A DNA stretch of 64,000 nt from Pseudoroseicyclus_A sp041714655 (GCF_041714655.1 NZ_CP168219.1:1736001-1800000); one strand, 5' to 3'. Positions 49,853-59,304 are shown, numbered from the stretch's first letter. Numbers and translations are program-made. The notes: generated by a model from the letters alone, not told the origin.

Positions 49853-50293
49853 TCAGCGCCAGTGATGCGAGGTGAATTCCACCAGCATGCCGATCAGGGC
49901 TCCGCCGATGGCGAGCGCCAGGAGCACCTCCTGCACCGCCACGATCTGCGCATTCTCCCACATGAAGCGGAAGACATCGACCAGAGCCTCGACCGGCCCG
50001 TCGTAGCGCTTGTCGAGCGAGCGGTCGATCATCTGCGCGAAGGAGAAGAGGAAGAGCGACCAGAGCGCCAGCGCCGCCGCCGTCGTCAGCCCGACGCCCA
50101 CGGCGGTCACATAGCCCTGCCCGGCCCGGACGCCGAGGATCAGCCAGCCGACGACGAGGCCGATGGCGGCGTTGAGCCAGCCGAAGCGCGGCCCGACGAC
50201 GCCATCGGGATAGAGCGGCTCCACCATCCCGGCGGCCGCCAGCGCCAGGCCTGCAAACAGGAGGGCCGCCACCATCTTCGCCGCCGTCGGCAT
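49853..50293 (-). CDS. trgA: TrgA-family membrane protein
   Basis: 146 aa, four hydrophobic segments (about 8-28, 38-58, 66-92, 118-140). MPTAAKMVAALLFAGLA and GWLNAAIGLVVGWLILG fit the TrgA family found in Rhodobacteraceae, linked by earlier genetics to tellurite resistance. Mechanism not established. Stop is 5 bp from the trgB start codon, so translation is probably coupled. Confidence 0.85.
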   Translation of the reverse strand: MPTAAKMVAALLFAGLALAAAGMVEPLYPDGVVGPRFGWLNAAIGLVVGWLILGVRAGQGYVTAVGVGLTTAAALALWSLFLFSFAQMIDRSLDKRYDGPVEALVDVFRFMWENAQIVAVQEVLLALAIGGALIGMLVEFTSHHWR

Positions 50294-50326
50294 CGCTCGC
50301 TCGCCTCCCAGGGCGGCCCGCGGGCC

Positions 50327-51532
50327 TCAGGCGGGCCGGCGCACCGTCATCTGCGTCACATCGCAGTTTTCACTGCGAAATGTGGCGGCACAGCCGGTGA
50401 GATAGAAGCTCCAAAGCCGCTGGAAGCGCTCGTCGAAGCCGAGCGTTGCAATCTCGTCCCAGCGGTCTTGGAAGGTCTCGTACCACAGGCGCAGCGTGCG
50501 GCTGTAGCTCTCGCCGAAGGTGATGGCGCCCGTGACGGCGAGCCCGGCCTTGTCGATCTCCTGGCGAAGGACGCCGGGAGACGGCAGCATCCCGCCCGGG
50601 AAGATGTATTTCTGGATGAAATCCACCGAGCGGCGATAGACGTCCCACCGCCGGTCCTGGATGGTGATGATCTGGAAGGTGCCCTGCCCGCCCGGCTTCA
50701 GCCGCTCGCGGACGGTGTTCCAGTAGACCGGCCAGTATTTCTCGCCCACCGCCTCGAACATCTCGATGGAGGCGATGCCGTCGTAGCGGCCCGCCTCGTC
50801 GCGGTAATCCTGCAGCTTGAGCGTCACCCGGTCGGCGAGCCCGGCCGCCTGCATCCGCTTCTGCGCAAAGGCGAGCTGGGAGGGCGAGATGGTCAGGCCG
50901 GTGACCTTCAGCCCCCGCTCCTTCGCCGCATATTCAGCGAAGCCGCCCCAGCCGCAGCCGATCTCGAGCACATGATCGCCGGGCGAAACGCCCATCTGGT
51001 CGACCATCGAGGCGTATTTCGCCGTCTGCGCCGCCTCGAGGCTCTGGGCGCCGCCGTCGAAGAGCGCCGAGGAATAGGTCATCGTCTCGTCGAGCCAGAG
51101 ACCGTAGAACTCGTTGCCGAGGTCGTAGTGCGCCTCGATGTTGCGCTTGGCCTGCCGGCGGGTGTTGGAATGCAGCCAGAAGCGGATGCGCTCGAAGAGC
51201 GCCGGCAGCGAGCGCGAGGGGAAGCCGTCGAACACGGCATCGCCGGCCTCGTGGATGAAATCCATGAAGTTCTGCAGATCCGGCGTCGACCACCAGCCGT
51301 CCATATAGGCTTCGCAGAAGCCCAGATCGCCCTCGCGCAGGAGCCGCGCGAAGAGCTCGTCATTGTGGATGGTGATCTCGGCCTCGCGGCCCGGTTCCGC
51401 CCCCTCCAGCAGGAACTCGCGGCCGTCGGCCAGCTTCAGCACGCAGCGGCCGCGCGCGAGGCCCTTCATCTGCTCGAAGGCTGCAGCGAAATAACGCGGC
51501 AGGTCGCGCTGCCCTTCGGTGCTCGTCAACAT
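50327..51532 (-). CDS. cfa: Cyclopropane-fatty-acyl-phospholipid synthase
   Basis: 401 aa using ATG 51532; a GTG at 51547 gives a possible longer start. SAM-dependent methyltransferase: VLEIGCGWGGFAEYAA binds SAM, ASIEMFEAVGEKYW and the QNFMDF/IEAHYDLGNEFYGLWLDETMTYSSAL stretches are the Cfa signature. It adds a methylene across the double bond of membrane lipid acyl chains. It sits near a desaturase gene (53019), consistent with lipid modification. Confidence 0.94.
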   Translation of the reverse strand: MLTSTEGQRDLPRYFAAAFEQMKGLARGRCVLKLADGREFLLEGAEPGREAEITIHNDELFARLLREGDLGFCEAYMDGWWSTPDLQNFMDFIHEAGDAVFDGFPSRSLPALFERIRFWLHSNTRRQAKRNIEAHYDLGNEFYGLWLDETMTYSSALFDGGAQSLEAAQTAKYASMVDQMGVSPGDHVLEIGCGWGGFAEYAAKERGLKVTGLTISPSQLAFAQKRMQAAGLADRVTLKLQDYRDEAGRYDGIASIEMFEAVGEKYWPVYWNTVRERLKPGGQGTFQIITIQDRRWDVYRRSVDFIQKYIFPGGMLPSPGVLRQEIDKAGLAVTGAITFGESYSRTLRLWYETFQDRWDEIATLGFDERFQRLWSFYLTGCAATFRSENCDVTQMTVRRPA

Positions 51533-51682
51533 CTTGAAAGGTCCCACCCTGCATCTTGACCGATACCCCTAATACGGCGGGCGGATGAGCGCAGTTCACT
51601 CCCGCCGCCGGGGCTGTAGAAGACTGCCCGCGCCGGCGCCGGGGAGCAAGTCCGCCACGGGCTTTCCGCAGCGGCAGCGCGT

Positions 51683-52900
51683 TCAGAGCTCGGCGTCGAG
51701 CGCCGCGATGAGCTGATCGACCTCGTCGGGGCTCGTGTAATGCGTGAAACTGAGGCGGAGGACGCCCTTGTCGAGCGGGATGCCGAGCGCCCCGAGCGGC
51801 CGCACCGCATAGAAATCCCCGCCCCAGGCCATGACCTTGTGGTCCGCGAGCCGCTCCGAGACGGGCTCCGCCTCCCCCTGCAACTCGAGCGCGATGGTCG
51901 GGGCGCGGGCGGCGGCGTCGCGGGGCCCGAGGAGGCGCAGGTCGTTGCGCCCGCCGAGGTAGTCGAGGAGCGGCGCCATCAGCGCCTGCTCGCGGGCCTG
52001 CATCAGCTTGTGGGCATGTCGCGCCGCCGCGGCCCCGGCAGCGGGCCCGCCGTGATGGGCCGAGAGCGCCTCGATGTAATCGGCGATCCCGGCCGAGGCG
52101 GCGACCTGCGCATGATCGGGCCCCGCGGGGGTGAAGCGCTTGTAAAGCGAGCCGTTGTTGAACGAATGCCCCTGCCCCGGCAGCGCCATGCCGAAGTCCT
52201 CGCGGATCACCATCAGCCCCTGATGCGGCCCGTAGGTCTTGTAGGCGGAGAAAAGGTAGACATCCGCCCCGAGCGCGCCGACATCCGGCAGCCCGTGTGG
52301 CGCGTAGGAGACGCCGTCGACCACCGTGCGCACCCCCGCCTCCCGCGCCAGCGCGCAGATGGCGGCGACGTCGTTGATGGCGCCGATGACGTTGGAGCAA
52401 TGCGGGAAGCAGAGGAGCTTCGCCCCGTCGAGGAGCGCCGGCAGCGCCCCCATCGGCAGGAGCCCGGTCTCGGGGTCGAGCTTCCATTCGCGCACCTCGA
52501 TCCCCGCATCGGCCAGACGCCGCCAGACGCCGGCATTGGCCTCGTGATCCTGCTCGGAGACGACGATGGCCTCGCCGGGCGTCAGCCAGCCGCGCACCGA
52601 CTGGGCGAGCACATAGGTGTTCTGGCTGGTCGACGGCCCGAAAGAGAGCTCGTGCGTGGCGACGCCCAGCATCTCCGCCAGACGGGCGCGCGCCTCGTCC
52701 ATCTCGGCCCCGCCGGCGGTGGCGGCGGGGTTGGGCGCATAGGGCTGCATCTTCCGCTCGCGGTAGAAGCGGGTCAGCCGGTCGATGACCGGCGCGCAGG
52801 CGTAGGAGCCGCCGGCATTCTCGAAGAAGGCCCAGCCGGCGAGCGACGGCTCTGCGAATGCGGGGAATTGCCGCCGCACCCAGCTCGTGTCGATATCCAT
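51683..52900 (-). CDS. Class V aminotransferase (cysteine-desulfurase-like)
   Basis: 405 aa from the ATG at 52900 (GGAGG upstream). PLP fold type I: GPSTSQNTYVLAQSVR, HCSNVIGAINDVAAICALAR, VDGVSYAPHGLPDV, and PLP lysine in FSAYKTYGPHQG. Close to the SufS/IscS-like group usually labelled cysteine desulfurase-like, but the catalytic-loop cysteine of SufS is not obvious, so desulfurase activity is not assured. Separate from the neighbouring genes. Confidence 0.88.
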   Translation of the reverse strand: MDIDTSWVRRQFPAFAEPSLAGWAFFENAGGSYACAPVIDRLTRFYRERKMQPYAPNPAATAGGAEMDEARARLAEMLGVATHELSFGPSTSQNTYVLAQSVRGWLTPGEAIVVSEQDHEANAGVWRRLADAGIEVREWKLDPETGLLPMGALPALLDGAKLLCFPHCSNVIGAINDVAAICALAREAGVRTVVDGVSYAPHGLPDVGALGADVYLFSAYKTYGPHQGLMVIREDFGMALPGQGHSFNNGSLYKRFTPAGPDHAQVAASAGIADYIEALSAHHGGPAAGAAAARHAHKLMQAREQALMAPLLDYLGGRNDLRLLGPRDAAARAPTIALELQGEAEPVSERLADHKVMAWGGDFYAVRPLGALGIPLDKGVLRLSFTHYTSPDEVDQLIAALDAEL

Positions 52901-53018
52901 GCCAATCCCCTCCACCTGATCCGCCGCAGGTCAGCCCGGGCGGGGCGGGAAGTCAATCGCGGGAGGCACCTTCCGCGACGGCCTTTCCCTGCGGCCGGAG
53001 CTGCCCTAGCCTCGGCCC

Positions 53019-53915
53019 ATGAGCGAAGCCGCCCGCGCCCGCGAGATCATTGCCGCCCTGCCGCCGGAGGAGCGGGCGCGCCTGACCGCGCGCGCCGATG
53101 CCGCGGGACTGAGGCATCTGGCGCTCTACCTCGGCGCCATCGCGCTCTGCTCCTGCTGGATCGCCCTCCGCCTGCCGCTCTGGCCGGTGGTGCTGCTGCC
53201 GCAGGGGCTGCTGCTCACCTTCCTCTTCACGCTCGAGCATGAATGCACGCATGAGACGCCCTTCGCCTCCGGCCGGCTGGCGCTCTGGGTCGGCCGGGCC
53301 TCGGGCCTCGTGATCCTGCTGCCCTTCACCTGGTTCCGCGCCTTTCACATGGCCCATCACCGCTGGACGAACCTGCCCGGCAAGGACCCCGAGCTGGCGG
53401 TGCCCAAGCCCGAAGGCGCGCGGGCGATGCTCCTCCATTATACCGGCCTGCCCTACTGGGCGGGGCAGATCGCGCTTCTGGCCCGGCTCTCCGCGGGGCG
53501 CGCGGATGACAGCTTCCTGCCGCCGCGCCTTGCCGCGAAGGCGATCCGCGAGGCGCGGGTGATGGTGGCGGTCTATGCCGTGGCGCTGGCGAGCCTCGCG
53601 CTCATTCCAGCGCTCTTCTGGCTCTGGATCCTGCCGCTGATCCTGACCCAGCCGGCGCTCCGGGCCTATCTGCTCGCCGAGCATGGCGATTGCCCTGAGG
53701 TGGCGGAGATGCTGGAAAACACGCGGACAACCTTCACCACGAAGGCCGTCCGCTTTCTGGCCTGGAACATGCCCTATCACACCGAGCATCACGCCTGGCC
53801 GCAGGTGCCCTTCCACCGCCTGCCGGAGGTCCATGCGGCCTTCCGGGAGCATCTGAAGGTGACGGCGCCGGGCTATGCCGCCTTTACGCGCGGCTATCTC
53901 GCCCGGCACCGCTGA
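53019..53915 (+). CDS. Fatty acid desaturase
   Basis: 298 aa. Di-iron membrane desaturase with the three His boxes LEHECTHE, HMAHHRW and YHTEHHAW (about 74-81, 107-113 and 250-257). Four membrane helices arranged in two hairpins. Introduces or modifies a double bond (or hydroxyl) in acyl chains; the regiospecificity is not predictable. Divergent from the class V aminotransferase; convergent with the permease. Confidence 0.9.
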   Translation: MSEAARAREIIAALPPEERARLTARADAAGLRHLALYLGAIALCSCWIALRLPLWPVVLLPQGLLLTFLFTLEHECTHETPFASGRLALWVGRASGLVILLPFTWFRAFHMAHHRWTNLPGKDPELAVPKPEGARAMLLHYTGLPYWAGQIALLARLSAGRADDSFLPPRLAAKAIREARVMVAVYAVALASLALIPALFWLWILPLILTQPALRAYLLAEHGDCPEVAEMLENTRTTFTTKAVRFLAWNMPYHTEHHAWPQVPFHRLPEVHAAFREHLKVTAPGYAAFTRGYLARHR

Positions 53916-53918
53916 GGG

Positions 53919-55310
53919 TCAGTCCCGCCCCTCCGGCAGGGCCAGCGACAGGATGATCGCCGAGAGACCGGCGAGCGTGATCGGCGTCGCGACCACCTGC
54001 TGCACGAAGGTCGGTAGGTGCTGCGTCGCCGCCGGCACCAGCGTCACCCCGAGCGCGAGGCCGAAGCTGATCGCCATGATGTAGACCTTCCGCCGGTCGA
54101 TGGGCTCGCTCGCGATGATGCGGATGCCCGCGACGGCGATGGTGCCGAAGAGCACCAGCGTCGCCCCGCCGAGAACGGAGGGCGGCAGGAGCCGGAAGAG
54201 CGCGCCGATGATCGGGAAGAAACCGAGGATCACGAGGATGCCGGCGATGTAGATCCCGACATGCCGGCTCGCCACGCCCGTCATCTGGATGACGCCGTTG
54301 TTCTGGCTGAAGGTCGTGTTCGGGAAGGTGTTGAAGATCGCCGCGAGGCCGGAATTCACCCCGTCGCCGAGGATGCCGCCCTTGATGCGCTTCATGTAGA
54401 CGGGGCCCGAGACCGGCTGGCCGGAGATCACGGAGTTCGCCGTCAGGTCGCCCGAGGTCTCGATCGCCGTCACCAGGTAGATGAAGGCGATGGGCAGGAA
54501 GAGCGCCAGATCGAAGTCGAAGCCGTATTTGAACGGGATCGGCAGCGCGAAGATCGGCGTGCCGGCCATGGCCCCCCAGTTCACCTTGCCGAGGATCGCG
54601 GCGATGACGAAGCCGACCACGAGGCCGATCATGATCGCCGAGATGCGGATCATCGGGTTCTTGGTGAAGTTGAGCGCCAGGATCACGGCGACGACGACGA
54701 GGCCGAGGAGCAGGTTGGAGACGAGCCCCAGATTCTCTCCCGCCCCCGCGCCGCCCGCGAAATCGGTGAAACCGACGCGGATGAGCGACAGGCCGATGAC
54801 CGTGATGACGATGCCGGTGACCGTCGGCGTGATGATCTTCGTCAGCCGGTCGATGAACTGGCTGAGGATGATCTCCACCAGGCAGCCGACGAGGCAGAGC
54901 CCGAAGATCATCGCGAGGATGTCCTCGTTCGAGCCGCCCCGCGCCTTGACGGCGAAGCCGGCGGCGAGCACCGCGCCGACGAAGGCGAAGCTGGTGCCCT
55001 GCAGGCTGAGAAGCCCCGAGCCGACCGGGCCGATGCGGTTGCACTGGATGAAGGTCGCGACGCCCGAGACGAACATCGCCATGGCGATGAGATAGGGGAT
55101 CTCGGATCCGAGCCCCAGCGCGCCGCCGACGACGAGCGTCGGCGTGACGATGCCGACGATGGCGGCGAGGATGTGCTGCACGGCGGCGAGCGTTGCCGGG
55201 CCGGGTGCCGGCTTGTCGTCGAGCCCGTAGATCAGCGACGGCGCGCGGGTCTCCGGCGCCATGTCGCCCGGCCGCTCCGCCGGCATGTCATGAAGTGTCG
55301 TATCCGCCAT
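53919..55310 (-). CDS. Nucleobase:cation symporter-2 family permease (xanthine/urate type)
   Basis: 463 aa, about 14 helices. The NAT signature QNNGVIQMTG (Q at the first position) is typical of xanthine/urate carriers as opposed to uracil (P/E first). Helix-8 SGDLTANSVISGQPV and ATQHLP loop fit. Start at 55310 (MADTTLHDM) after AAGGGGGAC; longer frame lacks similarity. Divergent from the cupin gene. Confidence 0.9.
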   Translation of the reverse strand: MADTTLHDMPAERPGDMAPETRAPSLIYGLDDKPAPGPATLAAVQHILAAIVGIVTPTLVVGGALGLGSEIPYLIAMAMFVSGVATFIQCNRIGPVGSGLLSLQGTSFAFVGAVLAAGFAVKARGGSNEDILAMIFGLCLVGCLVEIILSQFIDRLTKIITPTVTGIVITVIGLSLIRVGFTDFAGGAGAGENLGLVSNLLLGLVVVAVILALNFTKNPMIRISAIMIGLVVGFVIAAILGKVNWGAMAGTPIFALPIPFKYGFDFDLALFLPIAFIYLVTAIETSGDLTANSVISGQPVSGPVYMKRIKGGILGDGVNSGLAAIFNTFPNTTFSQNNGVIQMTGVASRHVGIYIAGILVILGFFPIIGALFRLLPPSVLGGATLVLFGTIAVAGIRIIASEPIDRRKVYIMAISFGLALGVTLVPAATQHLPTFVQQVVATPITLAGLSAIILSLALPEGRD

Positions 55311-55476
55311 CTGGTCCCCCTTGGCATGATGAAAGACCGGTCCCACCCGGCCCGGGATCATTGGAGCGCCGGAGGGCCGCCCCGCCAAGCACGGAGATGT
55401 GATCGGACGCGCCGCCGCGGCATCGCCTTGCCCCGGCGCGAAAAAAGCGGGCATTTTCGGGGAAAAGGAGAGCGCC

Positions 55477-55905
55477 ATGACCGCCGAGGAGATCATCGAG
55501 GCCCTGAAGCTCGCCCCGCATCCCGAGGGCGGCTGGTACCGGCAGACCTGGGAGGGCGACGAGACCCCGCGCGCGGCGGGGACCTGCATCTACTTCCTCC
55601 TCCGCGCCGGCGAGCGGAGCCACTGGCATCGCGTCGACGCTGTGGAGATCTGGCACTTCTATGCCGGCACGCCGCTGACGCTTCGCCTCGCCCGGGCGGC
55701 GGAGGGCCCGGCGGAGGCGCTGCGGCTCGGGCCGGACCTCGCGGGCGGCGCGCGCCCGCAGGCCATCGTGCCGAAGGGCTGGTGGCAGGCGGCGGAGGCG
55801 GGGGACGGCTGGGCGCTCGTCGGCTGCACCGTCTCGCCCGGCTTCCGCTTCGAGGGGTTCGAGCTGGCGGGCCCCGGCTTCGACATCCCCGGAGAGCGCC
55901 CGTGA
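55477..55905 (+). CDS. DUF985-type cupin protein
   Basis: 142 aa. ALKLAPHPEGGWYRQTW, SHWHRVDAVEIWHFYAG and VPKGWWQA are the motifs of the DUF985 (cupin superfamily 5) family. Cupin fold with a plausible metal site at HWHR/H. Function unknown. AAGGAG precedes the ATG. Its stop overlaps the GTG of tusA (GTGA). Confidence 0.88.
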   Translation: MTAEEIIEALKLAPHPEGGWYRQTWEGDETPRAAGTCIYFLLRAGERSHWHRVDAVEIWHFYAGTPLTLRLARAAEGPAEALRLGPDLAGGARPQAIVPKGWWQAAEAGDGWALVGCTVSPGFRFEGFELAGPGFDIPGERP

Positions 55906-56123
55906 GCGCGCCGGTGGAGATCGACGCGCGGGGGCTGCGCTGCCCCCTGCCCGTCCTGCGGCTCAGGAAGGTGCTGGCGGAGCTACCGGAGGGGAGCCTC
56001 GTGCGGCTCTTCGCCGACGATCCGATGGCGGTGCTCGACGTGCCGCATTTCGCGCAGGAATCCGGCCACGAGATCGTGGAGGTAACGACGGCCCCGAACA
56101 GCTGGCTCCTCCGCCGCCGCTGA
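55902..56123 (+). CDS. TusA/SirA-family sulfur-carrier protein
   Basis: 73 aa, GTG start overlapping the cupin stop. GLRCPLPVLRLRK contains the persulfide-carrying Cys in the CPxP motif; the rest (GSLVRLFADDPMAVLDVPHFA) matches the family. It carries sulfur in tRNA thiolation, molybdenum-cofactor or dissimilatory sulfur pathways; the exact partner is not evident here. Confidence 0.88.
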   Translation: MSAPVEIDARGLRCPLPVLRLRKVLAELPEGSLVRLFADDPMAVLDVPHFAQESGHEIVEVTTAPNSWLLRRR

Positions 56124-56138
56124 GGCCCGGATGTGACA

Positions 56139-56168
56139 ACGCCCGCCCGGGTCTCCCCGGACGGGCGT
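56139..56168. terminator. Bidirectional terminator between tusA and rne
   Basis: Left arm ACGCCCGCCCGGG (56139-56151), 4-nt loop TCTC, right arm CCCGGACGGGCGT (56156-56168): 13-bp stem with one mismatch. It lies between convergent stops, so it can serve both genes. No marked T-tract. Confidence 0.6.
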
Positions 56169-56191
56169 GAGTGCTTCGGGTGGGGGCGACG

Positions 56192-58879
56192 TCAGCCGCG
56201 CGACCACCAGCCGCGGCGCTTGGGCTTGGCGGGGGCGGAAGAGGCCTCCTCCATCGCGGGCTCGCGTTCGGGTTCGGGCTCGGGTTCCGGCGCGGGCGCC
56301 GGGGCCTCGGCCGCAGCAGGCGCCTCGGCGGGCTCGGGCGCCGTGGCGGCCCCGTCCTCGTCGCCGGCGATGTCGGCCAGCGGCGGCGTGGCGACCGCTA
56401 CAGGCTCGGCCTCGGGCTCGGCTGCGGCTTCCGCGGGGGCCTCCGCCTCCGGCTCGGCCTTCTTTCGGCGCGTGCGGCGGCGCTTGGGCTTCTCCTCCGC
56501 CTCGGCCGGAGCCTCGGCAGGAGCATCAGCGGGCGCCTCGGCAGCTTCCGCCGGCGCCTCCGGCGCGGCTTCGGCCTCGGCCTCCGGCTTCTTGCGGCTG
56601 CGGCTCCGCCGCCGCTTGGGCTTCTCTTCCGGCTCCGCCTCCGGCGTCGCCTCGGGCGCGGCGTCCGCCGCTACGGGCTCGGGCGCTTCGACCGGGCTGT
56701 CGTCGCCGGCATCGTCGCCGGCATCATCGGGGGCATCGTCGGAACTGTCGTCCGAGTTGTCCTCGTCGCGGGACTCCTGCCCCTCGCCGTTGCCGTCGCC
56801 ATTGCTGCCGCCCCGACGCCGCCGACGCCGCCGGCGCTTCTTCTTCGGGCGGTCGTCTTCGGAGGCCGCGGGCGCCGGCGCCGCCGCCGGCGTCTCGCCG
56901 AGCGCGGCGGGGATCTCGTCCTCGTCCGGCGTCTCGTCACTGACCTCGGCCTCGGCCTCTTCCATCAGCTCCGGGCTCGCCTGGATGACGTTGCCCAGAC
57001 CCTCGGGCACGGCACGCGTCGCCGTCTTGAACTTCTCGACCGTGTAATCGGGCGAGATGAGTGTGGGATCGCCCTCGAGCCGCACGGCCATGCCGTAGCG
57101 CTGCTCGATGCCGGCGATATGCTCGCGCTTGGAATTGTAGAGGAAATTGAGGATCCCCACCGGCGCCTTCACCAGTACTTCGCGGGAGCGGCCGCGAACG
57201 CCCTCTTCCTCGAGCTGGCGCAGGATGCCGAGCGCCACGTTGTCATCCGAGCGCAGGAGGCCGGTGCCGTGGCAATGCGAGCAGGGCTGCGTCGTCGCCT
57301 CCAGCATCCCCGGGCGGAGCCGCTGGCGCGACATCTCCAGAAGGCCGAAGCCCGAGATCCGGCCTACCTGGATGCGGGCGCGGTCGGTCTTCAGCTTGTC
57401 CTTCAGGCGCTTCTCGACGGCGGTGTTGTTCTTCCGCTCGTCCATGTCGATGAAGTCGATGACGATGAGGCCCGCGAGATCCCGCAGGCGCATCTGCCGC
57501 GCGACCTCCTCGGCGGCCTCGAGGTTGGTCTTCAGCGCCGTCTGCTCGATCGAGCCTTCCTTCGTGGCCCGGCCGGAGTTGACGTCGATGGCGACCAGCG
57601 CCTCGGTGATGCCGATGACGATATAGCCGCCGGAGGGCAGCTGCACCGTCGGGTTGAACATCGCCGCGAGCGTCGTCTCGACCTGATAGCGCGCGAAGAG
57701 CGGCATCGGGTCGATATAGGGTTTCACGTTCTTGGCGTGGGACGGCATGATCATCTTCATGAAGTCCTTGGCGTTGCGGTAGCCCGCCTCGCCCTCGACG
57801 ATCACCTCGTCGATCTCGCGGCTGTAGAGGTCGCGGATCGAGCGCTTGATGAGGTCGCCCTCCTCGTAGATCTTCGCCGGCGCGACCGACTTCAGCGTCA
57901 GCTCGCGGATCTGCTCCCACATGCGCTGCAGGTATTCGTAGTCGCGCTTGATCTCGCTCTTCGTCCGCTGGCTGCCGGCGGTGCGGATGATGAGCCCCGC
58001 CCCCTTCGGCACATCGAGCTCGCCCGCGATCTCCTTCAGCTTCTTGCGGTCGGCGGCGTTGGTGATCTTGCGGGAGATGCCGCCGCCCCGGGCGGTGTTC
58101 GGCATCAGGACGCAGTAGCGGCCGGCGAGGCTCAGGTAGGTGGTGAGCGCCGCGCCCTTGTTGCCGCGCTCTTCCTTGACCACCTGGACCAGCATGATCT
58201 GGCGGACCTTGACGACCTCCTGGATCTTGTAGCGCTTCGGCCGCGCCTTGCGGGCGGGGCGGACGTCGTCGCTGTCGTCGTCCTGGCCGGCGCTCTCGAT
58301 CGTCGTGTCCTTGTCGACATGCTCGACGGCGGTGTCGTCATCCTCCTCCTCGGCGGAGGGGGTCTCCACCGGGGTCTCGGCGACCGTTTCCATGGGCGAG
58401 GCGCCTTCCGGGGTCTCGCCGTCCTCGCCCTCGTCCTCGCCGAGGTCGATCGTCTCCATCCCCGCGGCCTCGCCGGAGGTGGAGGCCGAGGTCTCGGCGT
58501 CGGAGGCCTTGCTGCGGGAACGCGAGCGGGACCGGGAGCGCGGCTTGCGCTTGGTGTCCTCCTCCTCGTCCTCCTCCTTCTGCGCCTCGGCATAGGCGCG
58601 CTCTTCCTCGAGCAACGCCTCGCGGTCGGCGACCGGGATCTGGTAGTAATCCGGGTGGATTTCCGAGAAGGCGAGGAAACCGTGGCGGTTTCCGCCGTAA
58701 TCGACAAAGGCGGCCTGAAGCGAGGCTTCGACCCGTGTTACCTTTGCGAGATAGATGTTGCCGGCGAGCTGACGCTTGGCGGCACTTTCGAAGTCGAATT
58801 CCTCGACCTTGTTTCCGTCGGCCACCACGACGCGGGTCTCTTCCGCGTGGGTGGCGTCGATGAGCATTTTCTTAGCCAT
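56192..58879 (-). CDS. rne: Ribonuclease E/G
   Basis: 895 aa from the ATG at 58879. Catalytic N-terminal part: S1 domain (about 36-270) interrupted by an acidic and Arg/Ser-rich insertion (RSRSRSRSRSK about residue 112-122, DDD/EEE runs) as in alphaproteobacterial RNase E; DNase-I-like catalytic Asp in VAIDVNSG and FIDMDERKNN; zinc-link CSHCHGTG. C-terminal half (from about 560) is low-complexity: Arg-rich blocks (KKRRRRRRRRGG; repeated EKPKRRRxRxRKK) and acidic Ala/Glu/Pro linkers ending RRGWWSRG, a degradosome scaffold. Confidence 0.97.
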   Translation of the reverse strand: MAKKMLIDATHAEETRVVVADGNKVEEFDFESAAKRQLAGNIYLAKVTRVEASLQAAFVDYGGNRHGFLAFSEIHPDYYQIPVADREALLEEERAYAEAQKEEDEEEDTKRKPRSRSRSRSRSKASDAETSASTSGEAAGMETIDLGEDEGEDGETPEGASPMETVAETPVETPSAEEEDDDTAVEHVDKDTTIESAGQDDDSDDVRPARKARPKRYKIQEVVKVRQIMLVQVVKEERGNKGAALTTYLSLAGRYCVLMPNTARGGGISRKITNAADRKKLKEIAGELDVPKGAGLIIRTAGSQRTKSEIKRDYEYLQRMWEQIRELTLKSVAPAKIYEEGDLIKRSIRDLYSREIDEVIVEGEAGYRNAKDFMKMIMPSHAKNVKPYIDPMPLFARYQVETTLAAMFNPTVQLPSGGYIVIGITEALVAIDVNSGRATKEGSIEQTALKTNLEAAEEVARQMRLRDLAGLIVIDFIDMDERKNNTAVEKRLKDKLKTDRARIQVGRISGFGLLEMSRQRLRPGMLEATTQPCSHCHGTGLLRSDDNVALGILRQLEEEGVRGRSREVLVKAPVGILNFLYNSKREHIAGIEQRYGMAVRLEGDPTLISPDYTVEKFKTATRAVPEGLGNVIQASPELMEEAEAEVSDETPDEDEIPAALGETPAAAPAPAASEDDRPKKKRRRRRRRRGGSNGDGNGEGQESRDEDNSDDSSDDAPDDAGDDAGDDSPVEAPEPVAADAAPEATPEAEPEEKPKRRRSRSRKKPEAEAEAAPEAPAEAAEAPADAPAEAPAEAEEKPKRRRTRRKKAEPEAEAPAEAAAEPEAEPVAVATPPLADIAGDEDGAATAPEPAEAPAAAEAPAPAPEPEPEPEREPAMEEASSAPAKPKRRGWWSRG

Positions 58880-59304
58880 GTTGCCTGAATGCATTCGGCC
58901 GAAGCGCGCCTCCCCGGTGGGGCGGCGGGCCGGGCGGAATGTCTGATTGGGGCGAGGGCGGCGGGAGGCACGGGGGAGGAAGCCGCAGGCCCCGGGGGGG
59001 CCGCTGCAATCCTGCCTCTGACAATCGCGCGCGTCATCGCGGTTCTTCTCCGGCGACGAAAGGGATCCGTCGCCCGTTATATCGCCTGGCCTGCCAGTAT
59101 GGCGGCCGGGGCGCATCGCTGACCCCGGACGGATCCGGCGCCAAATACCTGTCTCAGAGCTCGGGGGGATTGGCCCGGCGCGACTGGAACAGAAACCTCA
59201 CCGGCGGCGCAGGGTGACCCTGCGAGGGGCCGGTTCTCTCAACATAAGGCCAAGGCGGGGGCCGCTTCAATGGGCAATCGTCCGGCCGGGCTCTGCGGAG
59301 GGGG
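58880..59304 (-). other. Long 5' region of rne, gene-free
   Basis: About 425 bp between rne and the endonuclease-family gene on the same strand. A perfect 17-bp palindrome CGCAGGGT-g-ACCCTGCG (59208-59224) and a -10-like TATAAC (59081-59076 on the minus strand) are the only clear elements. Open frames are Arg/Ala/Gly rich and lack ribosome-binding sites. RNase E mRNAs often have long leaders with autoregulatory hairpins, so a structured leader is plausible. Confidence 0.5.

Noticed and set aside
56171..58888. A long open frame opposite rne
   Set aside because: Composed of repetitive Gly/Arg/Leu stretches mirroring the low-complexity RNase E tail; no start signal or recognised domain.
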